From assembly GCA_018659505.1 (NCBI GenBank), contig JABJMI010000205.1, positions 1-10,311 on the forward strand: a stretch of DNA of 10,311 bases, given 5' to 3'. Origin of the DNA: Planctomicrobium sp. (GTDB lineage Bacteria > Planctomycetota > Planctomycetia > Planctomycetales > Planctomycetaceae). Positions 7,978 through 10,311 of the stretch are shown here, piece after piece (position 1 is the stretch's first letter; every line of letters begins with the position of its first letter). The notes under the pieces are model-generated. The model saw only the letters and a program-made list of their open reading frames with translations, made no database searches and had not been told where the DNA came from. The translations under genes were made by a program, and so were the position numbers.

Positions 7978-8053
7978 GCGACTTGAAAACGCAGGACAAC
8001 AAGGCTTATTGTCTTGTTAGATCCTAGAGTCGCTTAACAATTCATTGAGCAGA

Positions 8054-8701
8054 ATGATGACAGAAAAATCTCAATCGGGCTGGTTCAAATGGGTTTGCTT
8101 AGTGGCAGCCATCGAATTCGGTTTCATTCTCCTCTGGATGATTTCAGATTTTAAGTCGAAGATGATCGTTGCTCTGGATAAAGCTGAAGCGACCATTGGC
8201 GAGGTTCAGGATTCCGTCGAGAAGGTCAATTCACAAATACCGCAGGTGCTCAGCGAAATTAAAACGACATCAGCCACCTTATCTAGCTTGGCTGATGATG
8301 TTGAATTGATGAAGCGAGTCGCTGGTGTCGGTGATGGCGATGAAACGCGTGGCGTGAGAGGATTGGCATTGTACGCGGACGAAGTTCAACAATTACTTGA
8401 TGAGAAATTTAAAGGCAGGAATGGAAACGTACTCATCGAAGAAGTCATCGGTTCTGATCTCAAAAAAGAAGAATCCGCAGAAGCATTTCTGGTTGGACTG
8501 AGCAAAGAAATGGTGCTGACGATCCTGCCGCTGTCGAACTCGAAAGAAGAAGTTTTGTATCGAGTCTGTCACTCCGGGATTCGTCGTAAACCGTTCTACA
8601 TTCAATTCGAAAATGCGGAGCCGCAATTGCTGGAAGAGTTCATCAAAGAAAATCACCCGGGAAGCCGTGACTTGCCGAAGTACGAACCAAAGAATAAATA
8701 G
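8054..8701 (+). CDS. Unrecognised membrane-anchored protein with coiled coil
   Basis: I do not recognise a family. From ATG 8054 it is 215 residues. A second ATG directly follows at 8057, and the in-frame TTG at 8045 is less likely; the GAG at 8047-8049 is well spaced for either ATG. A single hydrophobic segment at about residues 14-30 (VCLVAAIEFGFILLWMI) after a short polar N terminus suggests an uncleaved membrane anchor. Residues about 38-90 are rich in E, K, Q, S and hydrophobic heptad-like positions (KAEATIGEVQDSVEKVNSQI, then LSEIKTTSATLSSLADDVEL), consistent with a coiled coil or rod. A globular C-terminal part follows (about 100-205), including LALYADEVQQLLDEKF and VLYRVCHSGIRRKPFYIQFE. 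It is charged and lacks recognisable catalytic motifs. It stands alone on its strand, divergent from the reductase and convergent with the oxidase gene 12 bases away. A structural or anchoring role is possible but unproven. Confidence 0.75.
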   Translation: MMTEKSQSGWFKWVCLVAAIEFGFILLWMISDFKSKMIVALDKAEATIGEVQDSVEKVNSQIPQVLSEIKTTSATLSSLADDVELMKRVAGVGDGDETRGVRGLALYADEVQQLLDEKFKGRNGNVLIEEVIGSDLKKEESAEAFLVGLSKEMVLTILPLSNSKEEVLYRVCHSGIRRKPFYIQFENAEPQLLEEFIKENHPGSRDLPKYEPKNK

Positions 8702-8713
8702 CAGCGTCGATTA

Positions 8714-10249
8714 TCAAGAAAAATGCTCTGCGTAGTGCCTGTACCAGTCGCTTTGCAGGAGTTCATCTGGATCGTACTTTCTTTTGAGGGCGAAGAATTG
8801 GCGTATGTTCGGGTAACAGGCTGAGATTTGTTCGGAGGTTGCCCAGCGATGGTAGGTCAGAAAGAAAGTGCCACCGAACTGAATCGTGCGATCAATGATT
8901 TGACGAAAATCTGCTTTTGCCTTTCGGATACCTTCTGGCGATTGTTTGACATGCAAGTTGCAAACAATGCAGACGGAATCCTGTTTTGCCCAGGGCAGGA
9001 ATGTTTCTTCATCAGCTTTTATGAAGCGAATGGTTCCGTAGGTGATATCCGCATCACGCTGCATCAGGTCTTCGCGAGTTTTAATGAGAAACTCGTTGAG
9101 TTGCTGAAAAGGAAGGTAGACTTCCGTAATCATTTCGGTTCCCTTTGAAGAATCAACAGCTTTACGATGTCCCTCAAAATTCCCGGCGAGCTGATGTGTG
9201 TCGGACCAATATGTTTGTCCTTCAGTGCTACGATAGTGTGCGGCATATTCCTTGAATGCCTGCCGTTTGTTACTTCGCATCAATTTATAAAAACCGGCCC
9301 ATTGCTCGGCGGTTAATTGCTTTTGATTCGCTTCGATCGGCGTCTTAAGATCGACCGGTTCATAACATGGGAAGACTCCTTGATGAGATTCCGAAGCTCC
9401 CGCCAAGAGTGTTGCGTACTGACAATCTCCGAAAACAAAGCCTTCTTCAATTCTGCGATGATAGTTCTCCAAAAGGTCTTTGACTTTAATCACCTTCACT
9501 CGACGTCGAACCTTAAAGCGACGAACTAACCGGAGTGTGACCTGAGAAATCAGCCCGAACAGTCCGTAGCCCCCAATGACCAGTGAGAAGAGTTCAGTAT
9601 TAAGCGATCGGCTACAATGTTGAGCGACTCCGTTGACATCGATCAAATCGAACGACTCAACATCTGACACAAATGGAGCATGAGCCAGCGAACGACCATG
9701 GATATTTGAGGAGACAGCTCCCCCGATTGTGACTGAATCAACACCAGTTTGCTTCTCGCGGATTGTCCAGGGTTGAGGGTCTTCGGGCTGTCGTTGGTAC
9801 AACTCTCGAATCAGTTCTGGCCACTGAATTCCAGCTTGAACTGTGACCAATCCAAGCTCGGTGTCGAGAGAGATCACCTTGCTCAGCGAGGTCATATCCA
9901 GATGAAGATTGCCAGCGCCGAATTGTTGACCGCCCATCGAATGTCGACCACCCGCCTGGCTGATATTCAGTTGGGAGTCCGCTGCTTGTTCGAGAGCTTT
10001 TTTGAGTTGATCATTCGAATCAGGTTTGAGTACCTCATTCACGACAGTTCTGTTTAATTGAGATTGCACGTCATTTAGAACAACTCCAGTCTTTAACTTC
10101 TCAGCAGATAAAGAGGAAGCGAATGTACCAAGAGCAAGCCCTGTCAGCCCAAGCGATGTTTGTGCAAGAGCCTCACGTCGCGTGATATCGTTAGGAGTCG
10201 TTGATTCCTGTGTTTTTTCAGTACCAGCAGAAGATTCAGATTGTGACAT
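8714..10249 (-). CDS. Tat-exported FAD-linked oxidase (VAO/sugar-lactone-oxidase-like)
   Basis: This is a predicted FAD-dependent oxidoreductase of the FAD_binding_4 (VAO/PCMH) superfamily, resembling L-gulonolactone, arabinonolactone or alditol oxidases. The frame reaches GTG 10261, but ATG 10249 has GAGGA five bases upstream and is chosen, giving 511 residues. A twin-arginine signal is visible: polar N region, TRREALAQ with Arg24 and Arg25, hydrophobic LGLTGLALGTFA, and probable cleavage after SLSA near residue 49. Export after cofactor loading is therefore likely. The FAD-binding part shows SQAGGRHSMGG (97-107) and SVTIGGAVSSNIHGRSLAHA (172-191), then GGYGLFGLISQVTLRLV. His103 in GGRHS occupies the position that carries 8-alpha-histidyl-FAD in relatives, so covalent flavin is plausible. 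The C terminus KRKYDPDELLQSDW is typical of the family. Substrate, probably a polyol or sugar lactone, is not determinable. Oxygen or another acceptor is possible. Confidence 0.9.
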   Translation of the reverse strand: MSQSESSAGTEKTQESTTPNDITRREALAQTSLGLTGLALGTFASSLSAEKLKTGVVLNDVQSQLNRTVVNEVLKPDSNDQLKKALEQAADSQLNISQAGGRHSMGGQQFGAGNLHLDMTSLSKVISLDTELGLVTVQAGIQWPELIRELYQRQPEDPQPWTIREKQTGVDSVTIGGAVSSNIHGRSLAHAPFVSDVESFDLIDVNGVAQHCSRSLNTELFSLVIGGYGLFGLISQVTLRLVRRFKVRRRVKVIKVKDLLENYHRRIEEGFVFGDCQYATLLAGASESHQGVFPCYEPVDLKTPIEANQKQLTAEQWAGFYKLMRSNKRQAFKEYAAHYRSTEGQTYWSDTHQLAGNFEGHRKAVDSSKGTEMITEVYLPFQQLNEFLIKTREDLMQRDADITYGTIRFIKADEETFLPWAKQDSVCIVCNLHVKQSPEGIRKAKADFRQIIDRTIQFGGTFFLTYHRWATSEQISACYPNIRQFFALKRKYDPDELLQSDWYRHYAEHFS

Positions 10250-10254
10250 AGTGT

Positions 10255-10259
10255 TCCTC
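10255..10259 (-). promoter_or_regulatory. Ribosome binding site for the FAD oxidase gene
   Basis: On the minus strand GAGGA lies five bases before ATG 10249. The alternative GTG start at 10261 lies immediately upstream of this motif, at its first base boundary, which argues that the motif serves the ATG. Confidence 0.75.
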
Positions 10260-10311
10260 ACGAATCGGGAAGAATGCCTATTTACTCCATTTGAAATACT
10301 GCATCTTAAAA

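Larger units (their letters stand above)
7834..8053. promoter_or_regulatory. Divergent intergenic region with palindrome, possible leader ORF and hairpins
   Basis: This 220-base gap between the divergent reductase and membrane-protein genes should contain both promoters. Items seen: CTTTC/GAAAG around a three-base loop at 7863-7875; AGGAG followed by a seven-codon ORF at 7938-7961; the palindrome TCACAATTGTGA at 7966-7977; and AACAAG (7998-8003) pairing with CTTGTT (8013-8018). No convincing standard -35/-10 pair was found. No longer ORF or tRNA is seen. Confidence 0.5.

Noticed and set aside
7965..7980. Similarity of GTCACAATTGTGAGCG to the lac operator
   Set aside because: Only the half-site-like ATTGTGAGCG matches; no LacI-type regulator or lactose gene is present, so this is coincidence.
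8393..8656. Minus-strand open frame opposite the membrane-protein gene
   Set aside because: Its phenylalanine-rich translation mirrors lysine/glutamate codons (AAA/GAA) on the other strand, while the plus-strand frame has a start, an anchor and a coiled coil.
9749..10057. Plus-strand open frame of 102 codons opposite the FAD oxidase gene
   Set aside because: It overlaps conserved FAD-binding motifs on the minus strand and has no recognisable domain.
1..10311. Defence island, CRISPR array, prophage or insertion sequence
   Set aside because: I saw no repeat-spacer pattern, transposase, integrase, terminal inverted repeats or nuclease/helicase genes; the single caspase-like gene has no partner effector or sensor gene next to it.

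Overview
The window looks like an ordinary chromosomal stretch from a member of the Planctomycetota. The reasons are an exported type I sulfatase with an extra C-terminal beta-rich domain, an exported caspase-like protein joined to a PDZ-like domain, a Tat-exported flavoprotein oxidase, moderate GC content, and short loosely organised gene groups on both strands. The phylum is an inference from gene content, and I would not name a genus.

Layout. Positions 1-1309 (+) hold the 3' 40% of carB, the large subunit of carbamoyl-phosphate synthase; its 5' part lies outside the window. Two more + strand genes follow: a small DUF427 protein (1392-1673) and a secreted caspase-like/PDZ protein (1742-2863). 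A diacylglycerol-kinase-family lipid kinase (2902-3816, -) converges on the caspase gene. It diverges from a sulfatase (3912-5705, +) across a 95-base gap. A likely two-gene minus-strand unit comes next: an aldo/keto reductase (6853-7833) followed by an At3g21360-like Fe(II)/2-oxoglutarate dioxygenase (5806-6780). The 220-base divergent gap at 7834-8053 is the longest non-coding stretch. It holds a perfect 12-bp palindrome, a possible seven-codon leader ORF with a good Shine-Dalgarno sequence, and a small hairpin. Beyond it lie an unrecognised membrane-anchored coiled-coil protein (8054-8701, +) and, converging on it, a Tat-exported FAD-linked oxidase (8714-10249, -).

How the genes relate. 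Apart from the reductase/dioxygenase pair, the genes show no obvious shared pathway. CarB is housekeeping (pyrimidine and arginine precursors). The sulfatase, caspase/PDZ protein and FAD oxidase all carry export signals and probably act in the periplasm or at the cell surface. Start sites were revised for five genes (caspase, lipid kinase, sulfatase, membrane protein, oxidase) using ribosome binding sites, signal-peptide position or preference for ATG over TTG/GTG.

I found no tRNA, rRNA, CRISPR array, transposase, integrase or long repeat, and no clear new multi-gene system. The most notable items are the caspase-like/PDZ protein with an altered active-site context, the orphan coiled-coil membrane protein, and the structured gap at 7834-8053.
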